Assembly: GCF_003384935.1 (NCBI RefSeq) | Contig: NZ_QTTQ01000009.1 | Location: forward strand, 806,001 to 870,000 | DNA length: 64,000 nucleotides | Origin: Lutibacter oceani | Lineage (GTDB): Bacteria; Bacteroidota; Bacteroidia; Flavobacteriales; Flavobacteriaceae | Reading direction: 5' to 3' | Shown: positions 54,308 through 63,199 of the stretch, piece after piece | How the letters are laid out: each line of letters starts with the position of its first letter | Position numbering within the stretch: position 1 is the first letter of the stretch | The notes under the pieces: model-generated | The model's input: the letters and a program-made list of their open reading frames with translations, nothing else | Told to the model about the DNA's origin: nothing | Databases searched by the model: none | Made by a program: the position numbers and the translations under genes

Positions 54308-55330
54308 ATGAAAAATAACAATCTTACATTAGGTGAATTTATAATTGAAAATCAAAAGCACTATAAATCTACAACAGGTGAATTTTCAAGATTGTTAAGT
54401 TCTATTAAATTGGCAGCCAAAATTGTAAACTACAAAGTTAATAAAGCAGGTTTAGTTGATATTTTAGGGGATGTAGGAGATACTAATATTCAGGGTGAAG
54501 ATCAGCAAAAATTAGATGTTTATGCTAATGAGGTTTTTATGGAAACCCTAATAAACCGTGAAATTGTTTGTGGTATTGCAAGTGAAGAAGAGGACGATTT
54601 TGTTTCGATTAAAGGTAAGCGAGGCACAAATGAAAATAAATATATTGTTTTAATAGATCCTTTAGACGGTTCTTCAAATATTGATGTAAATGTATCTGTA
54701 GGTACAATTTTTTCAATTTATAAACGTATAACTCCAGTAGGAAGCCCTGTTGAAATAAAAGATTTTTTACAATCTGGAAGTCAACAAGTTGCTGCAGGAT
54801 ATGTGGTGTATGGAACCTCTACAATGTTGGTTTATACTTCAGGTCATGGTGTAAACGGATTTACATTAAACCCAGCAATTGGATCATTTTATTTATCGCA
54901 TCCAAATTTTAAATTTCCAGAAGAAGGAAAAATTTATTCAATAAATGAAGGTAATTATGTTCATTTTCCACAAGGTGTAAAGGACTATTTAAAATATTGT
55001 CAGGAAGAAAAAGATAATAGACCTTATACTTCTCGTTACATAGGTTCTTTAGTTTCTGATTTTCATAGAAATATGATAAAAGGCGGAATTTATATGTACC
55101 CAACAAGTGCAATTGGACCAAAGGGAAAATTACGTTTATTATACGAATGCAACCCAATGGCCTTTTTGGCAGAACAAGCAAATGGGAAAGCAACCGATGG
55201 TTATAGAAGAATTTTAGATATAAAACCAACAGAACTACACCAACGTGTTCCATTTTTCTGTGGAAGTAAAAAAATGGTTGAAAAAGCAGCAGAATTTATG
55301 GCAAAATATCCTGAAGACGGGGATTATTAA
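54308..55330 (+). CDS. fbp: Class I fructose-1,6-bisphosphatase
   Basis: A 340-residue FBPase, the gluconeogenic step from fructose-1,6-bisphosphate to fructose-6-phosphate. The metal and substrate site is [16 protein letters not shown]. Further family motifs are [21 protein letters not shown] (in part), [22 protein letters not shown] and [20 protein letters not shown]. Length is normal. It is a single gene; the 122-bp upstream gap has no perfect -7 box. Confidence 0.96.
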   Translation: MKNNNLTLGEFIIENQKHYKSTTGEFSRLLSSIKLAAKIVNYKVNKAGLVDILGDVGDTNIQGEDQQKLDVYANEVFMETLINREIVCGIASEEEDDFVSIKGKRGTNENKYIVLIDPLDGSSNIDVNVSVGTIFSIYKRITPVGSPVEIKDFLQSGSQQVAAGYVVYGTSTMLVYTSGHGVNGFTLNPAIGSFYLSHPNFKFPEEGKIYSINEGNYVHFPQGVKDYLKYCQEEKDNRPYTSRYIGSLVSDFHRNMIKGGIYMYPTSAIGPKGKLRLLYECNPMAFLAEQANGKATDGYRRILDIKPTELHQRVPFFCGSKKMVEKAAEFMAKYPEDGDY

Positions 55331-55457
55331 GTTGTTTTACCTAGGCTAGGAATAGATATTTTTTTAATAAGTAAGTGATTTTTAATGCTTTGCAAATTTC
55401 TGCGAAGTGAAATTTTAACTAAACAATAACATTAAACAATAGCAGTATAAGGATATT

Positions 55458-55492
55458 CGATTTTTTTGAATGAAAATCGTTCGCTACCTTTG
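55458..55492 (+). promoter_or_regulatory. Superoxide dismutase promoter with overlapping inverted repeat
   Basis: The -7 box TACCTTTG (55485-55492) is preceded by TTTG (55465-55468) with a 16-bp spacer. An inverted repeat CGATTTT (55458-55464) / AAAATCG (55473-55479) with an 8-bp gap brackets that -33 element and could be an operator. The rest of 55331-55457 shows no recognisable element. Confidence 0.5.
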
Positions 55493-55525
55493 GATAGAAT
55501 TAATAATAAACTAAAAAATACAATT

Positions 55526-56134
55526 ATGGCTTTTGAATTACCAAAACTACCGTACGCTTATGATGCGTTAGAACCACATATTGATGCAAGAACTATGGAA
55601 ATTCACCATACAAAACATCATCAAGGTTATACAAACAATTTAAACAATGCAATTGCTGGAACAGCTTTAGAAGGAAAATCTATTGAAGCTATTTTAGGTG
55701 ATTTAGACATGAATAACATGGCTGTTAGAAATAACGGTGGTGGATTTTATAATCACTGTTTATTTTGGGATGTAATGAATCCTGAAGGAAAAGGATATTT
55801 ATCTGGAGAATTAAAAGATGCAATTATTGCAGAATTTGGTTCAGTTGAAGCATTTAAAGATGCATTTGCCAAAGCAGCAGCTACTCGTTTTGGTTCAGGA
55901 TGGGCTTGGTTATGTGTGCACAAAGGAGGAAAAGTTGAAATTTGCTCAACTCCAAATCAAGACAATCCATTAATGCCAGGTGTTAGCTGTGGAGGTTTTC
56001 CAATACTAGCAATAGATGTTTGGGAACATGCATACTACTTACATTATCAAAATAGAAGACCAGATTATATTAATGCATTTTTTAATGTAATAAACTGGAA
56101 TCATGTTGAAAAATTATATGCTGAAAACAAATAA
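55526..56134 (+). CDS. sodA: Iron/manganese superoxide dismutase
   Basis: A 202-residue Fe/Mn-type SOD that detoxifies superoxide in the cytoplasm. I chose the ATG at 55526 ([15 protein letters not shown]), the family start; a longer in-frame form would begin before the transcription start. Metal ligands are in [25 protein letters not shown] and [18 protein letters not shown]. The Gln in NQDNPLMPG is where MnSODs carry theirs, so the Mn or cambialistic type is favoured over the strict Fe type. A strong terminator follows. Confidence 0.95.
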   Translation: MAFELPKLPYAYDALEPHIDARTMEIHHTKHHQGYTNNLNNAIAGTALEGKSIEAILGDLDMNNMAVRNNGGGFYNHCLFWDVMNPEGKGYLSGELKDAIIAEFGSVEAFKDAFAKAAATRFGSGWAWLCVHKGGKVEICSTPNQDNPLMPGVSCGGFPILAIDVWEHAYYLHYQNRRPDYINAFFNVINWNHVEKLYAENK

Positions 56135-56153
56135 TATTTTTAATAAATAGGTT

Positions 56154-56184
56154 AAAAAACTCGCCAAATTGGCGAGTTTTTTTG
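56154..56184. terminator. Bidirectional terminator after superoxide dismutase
   Basis: The stem AACTCGCC / GGCGAGTT with a 5-nt loop is flanked by an A-run and a T-run. It sits between two convergent genes and can serve both. Confidence 0.9.
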
Positions 56185-56203
56185 TTTTTATATGTTTTAT
56201 TTT

Positions 56204-58786
56204 TTATTCTAAACCAGCACTTATTATTGCAATGCCATGTTTTTCATCCAATTCACTTTTAGGAATTTCTGGTCCAATTGAAAATTGCATACTTTCAACG
56301 TTTTCAATATCAAAAGGTACATTTAAATTATGTTCTAAATAATACGGTAAAAAACTTGGGTATGGTCTTGGAAGTGTTACTGTTTTAACAGGTTTAAGCT
56401 CCTTAATTGATAACTTATATTCTTTTATTTCAGTCCCAATTTCAATAACTTTACCAAAAGCTGCACCATCATTCATTACAAATGCAATTTGAAGTTTACA
56501 AGGTTTATTATTTAAAGCTCGACCTTTAAAAACAATGGTTTCCTTTGAAGCAAGATCTAATTTTCTTCCTTTTATTTTATCAAGAATAAAGTGCTTAAAG
56601 CTATAATCGTAAATAGGTGCTGCATTTAAATTTTCGTTATCTACAACAAATAATTTTTCAATATTTAGTTGATATTCATCTTCATTATTTTCGGTTGGAA
56701 CTAATTTTAATGTATTTTTCCAGGGTTTAACCAATAATTCTGCATCTTTTTTGGCGTTAAAAAGTTGAATAGCATTCGCTGAAGAAACCACACGCGTTTC
56801 AAAAGTGCTTCTGTCATAAAAATCCCAATCATATGGCATTCCTTCTTTATCTGCAGGATACGTGCGAGTTTCTTTTTCACCTTTTACAATTATTTGATAT
56901 TTCAAATATCCTGTTGTTATTATATTGGCTGGTACAACTCCCGAATAATTATAGCCATTATTCCATTCCATTTTAATAACTTCTCTTTTATAACCATTAT
57001 AAACCCATAATTCAACTTCAATTGGCGATTGTGGAGCAACTATTTGAGTTGAAATTTCCAAAGGTGTACCTTCTGAAATTTCATTTATCGGATTGTGTTT
57101 AAAGTAAATTTTAGCTACAGTAGTTTTTGGAGCAAAATAGTCGTTAAGTTTTATGTTTTTCCAATTATCACTTGCAGACCATTTTTTTGAAATACCATTT
57201 TTACTTAAAATATAAGTCCCTGGCATAATAGAAAATGAATTTCCAACAACTTTAGGCGAAAAATTATTTCCTTCATTTATTGCTTTAATATTAAAATTGG
57301 AATCTAAATCTTTTAAGGTAATATTCATTGTCCGTTCTTCCCATTTAATAACTCCAACCGTTTTTTTAGGACTATTTGTTCCAAACGGATTGTCAACCCA
57401 AACTGCATCAGGCATCACTTCTAATCGCCAGATACCTTTGTCAATTTTATCTAAAAAATAAGCTCCAACGCCGTTATATTTAACAACAGAAGAATTACCA
57501 AAACCGGCAATTTTATTTAATTTTTTCTCGTTAACTAGTTGAGAATTTGTATTGTTTGAATAAATGAATTTTTTATCTGAATTATATTCAGCCAAATCTT
57601 TTTGATAATCAACATTAAACGAATCGAAAGTTGTGTTTTCTGGGTACTTTCCGAAGTCTTTATACATTGGTGTTTTATGAAATACTTCAGAACAAATCAT
57701 TAAACTTAATGCTTTTTGTGGCGTATAAACCAAATTCATATAATGTGTATTGTATTCGGTATTTGCGTATGCCAAATAAGTTGGATCATAAGCAAAATGA
57801 GTTGCAATTTGAATTCCAGCTTCTCTAAAACTTCTTGCCATTACAGGATATATGTAACTTTTTCCAACATCGGCTGCATCAAATTCATACACTAATTTTG
57901 CTGCTTTATATTTTTTTATTGTTTCATCAAAAGGGATATTGTAATCATTTACATTTGGTAATAAATTTCCTGAAAGTTCACGTTGATAACCTAAACCCGT
58001 TGGATACCATTGAAAAGTTCCTCCTTGAATTCCGGCATTAAAATAAGCATCAGCGAAATGAACAGCATGGCTTATATTGTAAAAAATGGGTTTTTTAGTA
58101 CCTGTTTTTCGCATTGCATCCACCATACCTTTAACAAATTCGGTTACTTTTTCTGCTTCTCCACGGTGATGAGGCTCGTTGCTCACTTCAAAGGCAATTA
58201 GGTTTGGATCTGTTTTATAAGCTTCACCCGTATATGGATTCACATGATTTAAAAACTGATATAAATAATTCTGTTGTGCTTTTATAGCATCAGGATTCGT
58301 TAAACAATCACCTTTTCCATATTTATGTGAAAATCCTGGAGTATTACCATCTGGTTCTGGCCAGCCATCACCCCAAAAGGCAATAGGAGTAATTACATAA
58401 TTGATGTTTTTTTCTTTTAATTTTTTAAGCAAATAATCAAAAGTATCTAAATATTCATTTTCTAGAAGGTTACCAAGTGTATCGCTTATTTGAGTATCCC
58501 AAACATGAATTCGGTATAAATCAAAACCAAGTCTTGAAAAATGATACACATCATTATCAATGGCTTCTTTAGGATTAATTCCCATTTTTTTTGCAGATCG
58601 ATAGGCGTGTGCAAAAGGAACCGTATAATTTACACCAAAGCCCTCAACTTCTTTGTTGGTTTTTTCCCAACGCATTACACCACTGTCATCTACATAAACA
58701 CCGGTTTTGTTGGAATTATTTTGAGCAGTAAAATTGATTGCACTAAAAAATAGTACAAAAACTAAAATTAAAGATTTTGTTTTCAT
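56204..58786 (-). CDS. Secreted clan GH-A glycoside hydrolase (GH5-like)
   Basis: An 860-residue exported glycosidase. I prefer the ATG at 58786, which gives a signal peptide (MKTKSLILVFVLFFSAINF); an ATG at 58804 adds six residues. The (beta/alpha)8 domain (~35-400) carries a clan-A acid/base motif AFEVSNEPHH (Glu near 203) and a candidate nucleophile in AAKLVYEFDAADV (Glu near 300). The C-terminal half consists of beta-sandwich modules, one like an Ig domain (ISEGTPLEISTQIVAPQSPIEVELWVYNG). No T9SS sorting signal is seen. The substrate, a beta-linked polysaccharide, is not readable. It starts 30 bp downstream of the purF-like gene. Confidence 0.85.
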   Translation of the reverse strand: MKTKSLILVFVLFFSAINFTAQNNSNKTGVYVDDSGVMRWEKTNKEVEGFGVNYTVPFAHAYRSAKKMGINPKEAIDNDVYHFSRLGFDLYRIHVWDTQISDTLGNLLENEYLDTFDYLLKKLKEKNINYVITPIAFWGDGWPEPDGNTPGFSHKYGKGDCLTNPDAIKAQQNYLYQFLNHVNPYTGEAYKTDPNLIAFEVSNEPHHRGEAEKVTEFVKGMVDAMRKTGTKKPIFYNISHAVHFADAYFNAGIQGGTFQWYPTGLGYQRELSGNLLPNVNDYNIPFDETIKKYKAAKLVYEFDAADVGKSYIYPVMARSFREAGIQIATHFAYDPTYLAYANTEYNTHYMNLVYTPQKALSLMICSEVFHKTPMYKDFGKYPENTTFDSFNVDYQKDLAEYNSDKKFIYSNNTNSQLVNEKKLNKIAGFGNSSVVKYNGVGAYFLDKIDKGIWRLEVMPDAVWVDNPFGTNSPKKTVGVIKWEERTMNITLKDLDSNFNIKAINEGNNFSPKVVGNSFSIMPGTYILSKNGISKKWSASDNWKNIKLNDYFAPKTTVAKIYFKHNPINEISEGTPLEISTQIVAPQSPIEVELWVYNGYKREVIKMEWNNGYNYSGVVPANIITTGYLKYQIIVKGEKETRTYPADKEGMPYDWDFYDRSTFETRVVSSANAIQLFNAKKDAELLVKPWKNTLKLVPTENNEDEYQLNIEKLFVVDNENLNAAPIYDYSFKHFILDKIKGRKLDLASKETIVFKGRALNNKPCKLQIAFVMNDGAAFGKVIEIGTEIKEYKLSIKELKPVKTVTLPRPYPSFLPYYLEHNLNVPFDIENVESMQFSIGPEIPKSELDEKHGIAIISAGLE

Positions 58787-58816
58787 ACTATCAAATTTAA
58801 GCATTAAAGTTTGTTT

Positions 58817-60718
58817 TTAATAGGCTCTTTTGCTACTTCCTTCGTAAAAATTAATAAAGGAATCATTTACAACTCTGTTTCCTCCAGGTGTTGGATAATC
58901 ACCAGTAAAATACCAATCTCCTAAGTGGTCTGGACAGGCTTTATGTAAATTTTCTACAGATTGATAAATAATTTCTACTTCTGAAGTTATTTCTTCCGTT
59001 TTTAACATTTGCGCAATTTTATCCGAAATTTGTTCATCAGTAAATTTAGCGTAAATCTCTTTAACAGCATTTTCAATTTCTGGATCTTCTAATAGTTGTT
59101 GCGCTTTACATTTATTATAAACCTCTTCTACAATATGGTAATTATTAGTTTCTTTTAACAACTCCAAAGCAGCTCTAAATGCAATAAAATCACCCATTCT
59201 TGCCATGTCAATTCCATAACAATCAGGATACCTAATTTGTGGTGCAGATGAAACTATGATAATTTTTTTAGGATGTAACCTGTCTAAAATTTTAATTATA
59301 CTTTTCTTTAAAGTAGTTCCGCGGACTATACTGTCATCAATAATTACCAAGTTATCTTTTGGTCTAACAATACCATAAGTAACATCGTAAACGTGTGCAA
59401 CTAAATCGTCTCTACTATTATCATCCGCAATAAAAGTTCTTAATTTTGCATCTTTAATTGCCAGTTTTTCAATGCGTGGCCTTTCAGATAATATTTCTGT
59501 TACTTTTTCAGCTGAAATTAAATTTTTACCGTTTAAAATAGTTTTTGTTTTTTGAAGATTTAAAAAATCTTCAGCAGCTTCTCGCATTCCATAAAATGAA
59601 GTTTCTGCAGTATTTGGAATGTATGAAAAAACTGTATTTTTTATATCCTTATTAATTTTTTTCAATATTTGAGGAAAAACTAATTTTCCTAAATTTTTTC
59701 TTTCAATATATATGTCTTTATCACTTCCTCTTGAAAAATAGATGCGTTCAAATGAACAAGATTTTTTTGGTAATTGCGCTATTACTTTGTTCATAGAAAT
59801 TTGTCCATTTTTCCTAATAATTAAAGCACTACCCCTTTCTATTTCTTTAACATCATTAATATTTACATTAAAAACAGTTTGAATAACCGGTCTTTCTGAA
59901 GCAACAACTACAACTTCATCATCTTTATAATAAAATGCGGGTCTAATTCCTGCAGGATCACGTAAAACAAATGCATCTCCATGGCCTAACAAACCAGCCA
60001 TTGCATAACCACCATCCCAATTTTTTGCCGATTTTTTTAATATTTTTTTAATATTAATTTTTTCTTCTATTAAAGGCGAAGCATCTTTTTTAGAAATATC
60101 TTGTTCCTTTTTTAATTTTTGATATAGTTTAGCTACTTCATCATCAATAAAATGGCCTATTTTTTCCATTACTGTAACCGTATCGGTCATTTCTTTTGGG
60201 TGCTGACCTATTTCAACCAAATCATTAAACAAGCGTTTAGAATTGGTCATATTAAAATTACCTGCTACAATTAAACTTTTATGCATCCAGTTACTTTGGC
60301 GTAAAAAAGGATGTACAGCTTCTATACTATTTTTTCCAAACGTACCATAACGCACATGGCCTAAAAATAAATTTCCAATATAGGGTGCATTATTAATTTG
60401 CCACTGAACATCGTCAATTTTATCTGGAAACTCTTCGTTTATAGTATTTAACCGTCCATTAATTTGAGAAAAAATATCTTGAATTGGTTGATCTGCATTA
60501 GAACGAACACGACTTATATAACGTGTTCCAGGTGCAACATCAAATTTAATACTTGCTAAACCTGCACCATCCTGACCGCGATTGTGCTGTTTTTCCATTA
60601 ACAAATACATTTTATTTAAACCATAAAACGCTGAACCATATTTATCTTTATAATATTGTAATGGTTTCAACAATCTAACCATTGCAATTCCACATTCGTG
60701 TTTAATAGCGTCACTCAT
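58817..60718 (-). CDS. Amidophosphoribosyltransferase-type protein (PurF family, long form)
   Basis: A 633-residue PurF-type enzyme: glutamine amidotransferase class II plus a phosphoribosyltransferase domain, the first step of purine synthesis. The nucleophile would be Cys9 in HECGIAMVRLL, so an eight-residue leader would have to be cleaved. The glutamine site NRGQDGAGLAS and the PRPP loop VIIDDSIVRGTT are intact. It is over 100 residues longer than classic PurF (~500), with extra charged segments (KKDASPLIEEKINIKKILKK) and a C-terminal extension. It may be the main PurF or a second paralogue; I cannot tell from one window. A terminator separates it from the pfkB gene upstream. Confidence 0.85.
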   Translation of the reverse strand: MSDAIKHECGIAMVRLLKPLQYYKDKYGSAFYGLNKMYLLMEKQHNRGQDGAGLASIKFDVAPGTRYISRVRSNADQPIQDIFSQINGRLNTINEEFPDKIDDVQWQINNAPYIGNLFLGHVRYGTFGKNSIEAVHPFLRQSNWMHKSLIVAGNFNMTNSKRLFNDLVEIGQHPKEMTDTVTVMEKIGHFIDDEVAKLYQKLKKEQDISKKDASPLIEEKINIKKILKKSAKNWDGGYAMAGLLGHGDAFVLRDPAGIRPAFYYKDDEVVVVASERPVIQTVFNVNINDVKEIERGSALIIRKNGQISMNKVIAQLPKKSCSFERIYFSRGSDKDIYIERKNLGKLVFPQILKKINKDIKNTVFSYIPNTAETSFYGMREAAEDFLNLQKTKTILNGKNLISAEKVTEILSERPRIEKLAIKDAKLRTFIADDNSRDDLVAHVYDVTYGIVRPKDNLVIIDDSIVRGTTLKKSIIKILDRLHPKKIIIVSSAPQIRYPDCYGIDMARMGDFIAFRAALELLKETNNYHIVEEVYNKCKAQQLLEDPEIENAVKEIYAKFTDEQISDKIAQMLKTEEITSEVEIIYQSVENLHKACPDHLGDWYFTGDYPTPGGNRVVNDSFINFYEGSSKRAY

Positions 60719-60746
60719 AGTTTTTGTTTTAGTATAGTAATATATA

Positions 60747-60778
60747 AATAAAAAAATTCCGCACGTATGCAGAATTTT
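60747..60778 (-). terminator. Terminator after the PfkB kinase gene
   Basis: On the minus strand AAAATTCTGCA and TGCGGAATTTT form an ~12-bp stem with one G-T pair, closed by a TACG tetraloop and followed by a T-run. It lies 10 bp after the pfkB stop and only 35 bp before the purF-like start. Confidence 0.8.
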
Positions 60779-60787
60779 AAAAACAAT

Positions 60788-61714
60788 TTAGCTTAATTCA
60801 ATTTCAAATTGAGTTAACAGTTTAAACTGTAATAAACGCTCTTGAATTTCTTCGAAAGTTAAATTCTCCATGCGTTCGGTTCCAAATTTTTCCACACAAA
60901 ACGATGCTAAATTTGATCCTGAAATTACAGCTCGCTTCATATTTTCAAAAGAAATATCACCTGTGCGTGCAATATGTCCAATAAAACCGCCAGCAAAAGT
61001 ATCTCCAGCCCCTGTTGGGTCAAAAACTTCTTCTAATGGTAATGCTGGAGCAAAAAACACATTACCATCGTTAAATAATAAGGCACCATGTTCCCCTTTT
61101 TTAATAACCACGTATTTTGGACCCATTTCATGAATTTTTTGAGCTGCTCTAACTAAAGAGTATTCGCCAGAAAGCTGACGTGCTTCTTCATCATTAATTG
61201 TAATTACATCAATTTTTGCAATTACTTCTATTAATTCAGGTAAGGTATTATCCATCCAAAAATTCATAGTATCTAAAACTACTAACTTTGGTCGGTTAGG
61301 AATTTGTTTTATCACCTCCATTTGAACTGCAGGATGCAAATTTCCCAGCATTAAAAAGTCCGTATCAATAAACTTTTTTGGAACAACAGGTTTAAATTCT
61401 GCTAACACATTTAAATCTGTAATTAGGGTATCTCTTGTATTTAAATCGTTGTGGTATTTTCCTTTCCAAAAAAAAGTCTTACCAGCTTCAACAATTTCTA
61501 TACCGTCAGTATTTATATTTTTTGCATTTAATTTTTCTAAATATGCTTTTGGAAAATCTCCACCAACTACGGAAACAATTCCCGATTTTACCCCAAATTG
61601 TGATGCAGAAAGTGAAATGTATGTTGCTGCACCTCCTAAAATTTTATCAGTTTTTCCAAACGGTGTTTCAATAGCATCAAAAGCAACCGTACCAACAATT
61701 AATAATTTACTCAT
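60788..61714 (-). CDS. PfkB-family sugar/nucleoside kinase
   Basis: A 308-residue ribokinase-fold kinase. It has an N-terminal substrate glycine pair (ILGGAATYISLSASQFG) and the PfkB signature 2 with catalytic Asp, DPTGAGDTFAGGFIGHIA. Also visible are VVIKKGEHGALLF and ITINDEEARQLSG. The substrate could be ribose, adenosine or another sugar. Its position before a purine-synthesis gene hints at a nucleoside or ribose, which is weak inference. It has its own terminator. Confidence 0.9.
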   Translation of the reverse strand: MSKLLIVGTVAFDAIETPFGKTDKILGGAATYISLSASQFGVKSGIVSVVGGDFPKAYLEKLNAKNINTDGIEIVEAGKTFFWKGKYHNDLNTRDTLITDLNVLAEFKPVVPKKFIDTDFLMLGNLHPAVQMEVIKQIPNRPKLVVLDTMNFWMDNTLPELIEVIAKIDVITINDEEARQLSGEYSLVRAAQKIHEMGPKYVVIKKGEHGALLFNDGNVFFAPALPLEEVFDPTGAGDTFAGGFIGHIARTGDISFENMKRAVISGSNLASFCVEKFGTERMENLTFEEIQERLLQFKLLTQFEIELS

Positions 61715-61787
61715 AGTTATTTTAACTTAATACCTTTTTAATTTGGTATAATATGTGTTTATATTTTTTTTAAACACTAGATGTGAT

Positions 61788-61795
61788 TATTTTTG
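61788..61795 (+). promoter_or_regulatory. -7 box of the sufE promoter
   Basis: TATTTTTG (TAnnTTTG), 18 bp before the sufE start codon. Confidence 0.45.
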
Positions 61796-61813
61796 CAAAA
61801 ATAAGTTTAAAAA

Positions 61814-62236
61814 ATGACTATCAAAGAAATACAAGAAGAAATTATAGATGAGTTTTCAATGTTTGAAGATTGGATGGAACGGTATGAATATATTATTGAA
61901 CTTGGAAAATCATTGCCGTTAATAGAGGATGCTTATAAAGTTGATGAAAATTTAATAGTAGGCTGCCAGTCTAAAGTTTGGTTACATTCTGAAATAGAAG
62001 CTGGTAAAATTAAATTTACAGCAGACAGTGATGCTATTTTAACTAAAGGTATTGTAGCAATTTTATTACGCGTTTTTAACAACCAAAAACCTCAGGATAT
62101 TTTAGAGGCAGACTTATACTTTATTGATGAAATTGGTTTAAAAGAGCACCTTTCACCAACAAGAGCAAATGGGTTGGTTTCTATGATTAAACAAATAAAA
62201 TTATACGCATTAGCTTTTCAATCGAAATTAAGTTAA
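61814..62236 (+). CDS. sufE: Sulfur acceptor SufE
   Basis: A 140-residue SufE, which takes persulfide sulfur from the cysteine desulfurase SufS for Fe-S cluster assembly. The active Cys51 is in LIVGCQSKVWL, the same position as in the E. coli protein. The usual later segment LSPTRANGLVSMIKQIK is also present. It is not in a suf operon here but is followed by a DUF59 protein with its own promoter. Confidence 0.95.
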   Translation: MTIKEIQEEIIDEFSMFEDWMERYEYIIELGKSLPLIEDAYKVDENLIVGCQSKVWLHSEIEAGKIKFTADSDAILTKGIVAILLRVFNNQKPQDILEADLYFIDEIGLKEHLSPTRANGLVSMIKQIKLYALAFQSKLS

Positions 62237-62242
62237 TAATTG

Positions 62243-62250
62243 TATATTTG
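62243..62250 (+). promoter_or_regulatory. -7 box upstream of the DUF59 gene
   Basis: TATATTTG (TAnnTTTG), 37 bp before the start codon at 62288, in the short gap after sufE. It suggests the DUF59 gene can be transcribed independently. Confidence 0.45.
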
Positions 62251-62287
62251 CTCTTATTTAGAATGAATATAAAGAAAGGTTTTATAC

Positions 62288-62608
62288 ATGAGTAGCACTA
62301 GAGTTGAAGAGTTAGGAAACAAAATAGTAGAAGTTTTAAAAACTATTTATGATCCAGAAATTCCTGTTGACATATTTGAATTAGGCTTAATTTATGATGT
62401 TATGGTTAGTGAAAACAATGATGTTAAAATATTAATGACCCTTACATCACCTAATTGCCCTGTTGCAGAAACATTACCTGTTGAAATTGAAGAAAAAGTA
62501 AAAACAATTGAAGAAGTTAAAGATGCTATAGTTGAAATTACTTTTGACCCAATGTGGACACAAGATATGATGAGTGAAGAAGCTAAATTAGAATTAGGTT
62601 TTTTATAA
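62288..62608 (+). CDS. DUF59/MIP18-family Fe-S assembly factor (SufT/PaaD-like)
   Basis: A 106-residue protein of the MIP18/DUF59 family. It shows IYDPEIPVDIFELGLIYDV and the conserved Cys segment MTLTSPNCPVAETLP, with a C-terminal DPMWTQDMMSEEAKLELGF. Relatives (SufT, PaaD) help in Fe-S cluster maturation. Position next to sufE supports this. The next gene starts at the base after its stop. Confidence 0.9.
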   Translation: MSSTRVEELGNKIVEVLKTIYDPEIPVDIFELGLIYDVMVSENNDVKILMTLTSPNCPVAETLPVEIEEKVKTIEEVKDAIVEITFDPMWTQDMMSEEAKLELGFL

Positions 62609-63115
62609 ATGGCTGATGAAATTTTAAATAGAGTAGCTAAAAGTAGCCTCAAAACAATAGACCTAGAGGATTATTATCCAAAAGGTATAAGAACAGTTAT
62701 TGATATTAAAGATTGGTTGTTTCATGAACTTATTTTGAAGGAATCCGATTTCCGAGAACATTTAAATAATCATGACTGGAGTCAATATAAAAATCATTTT
62801 ATTGCTTTAACTTGTTCTTCAGATGCAATAATTCCTTCCTGGGCATATATGCTAATTACTACTTTTATAGCACCATTTGCTAAAAAAACTATAGTTGGAA
62901 ATTTAACTATTTTAGAAACATCAATTTTTCAAGATATTCTTCAAAAAATAAATTTAGAAGAGTTTAAAGGAAAACCAGTAATTATTAAAGGTTGCGCCAA
63001 CAAGCCCATTCCCGAAACTGCTTATATTCAGTTAATTGAAAAATTGCAACCAATTGCTAAATCAATTATGTTTGGTGAAGCTTGCTCTACAGTTCCTCTC
63101 TTTAAACGTAAATAA
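62609..63115 (+). CDS. DUF2480 family protein
   Basis: A 168-residue cytoplasmic protein that matches the DUF2480 family as I know it from Bacteroidota (VAKSSLKTIDLEDYYPKG; FDIKDWLFHELILKE-like; NHFIALTCSSDAIIPSWAYML; GCANKPIPETAYIQL). The conserved Cys residues (LTCSSDA, IKGCANK, GEACSTV) could bind a metal or cluster. It abuts the DUF59 gene directly, so a role linked to Fe-S assembly is plausible but unproven. Confidence 0.85.
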   Translation: MADEILNRVAKSSLKTIDLEDYYPKGIRTVIDIKDWLFHELILKESDFREHLNNHDWSQYKNHFIALTCSSDAIIPSWAYMLITTFIAPFAKKTIVGNLTILETSIFQDILQKINLEEFKGKPVIIKGCANKPIPETAYIQLIEKLQPIAKSIMFGEACSTVPLFKRK

Positions 63116-63158
63116 TACATTTTTTATCTTTTTCATTTAAAATATTCTTAATATTTTA

Positions 63159-63166
63159 TATTTTTG
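63159..63166 (+). promoter_or_regulatory. -7 box of the DUF3078 gene
   Basis: TATTTTTG (TAnnTTTG), 33 bp before the start codon at 63200. Confidence 0.45.
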
Positions 63167-63199
63167 CTTGCTTAAATTATAATATTCAACACGAATTTT

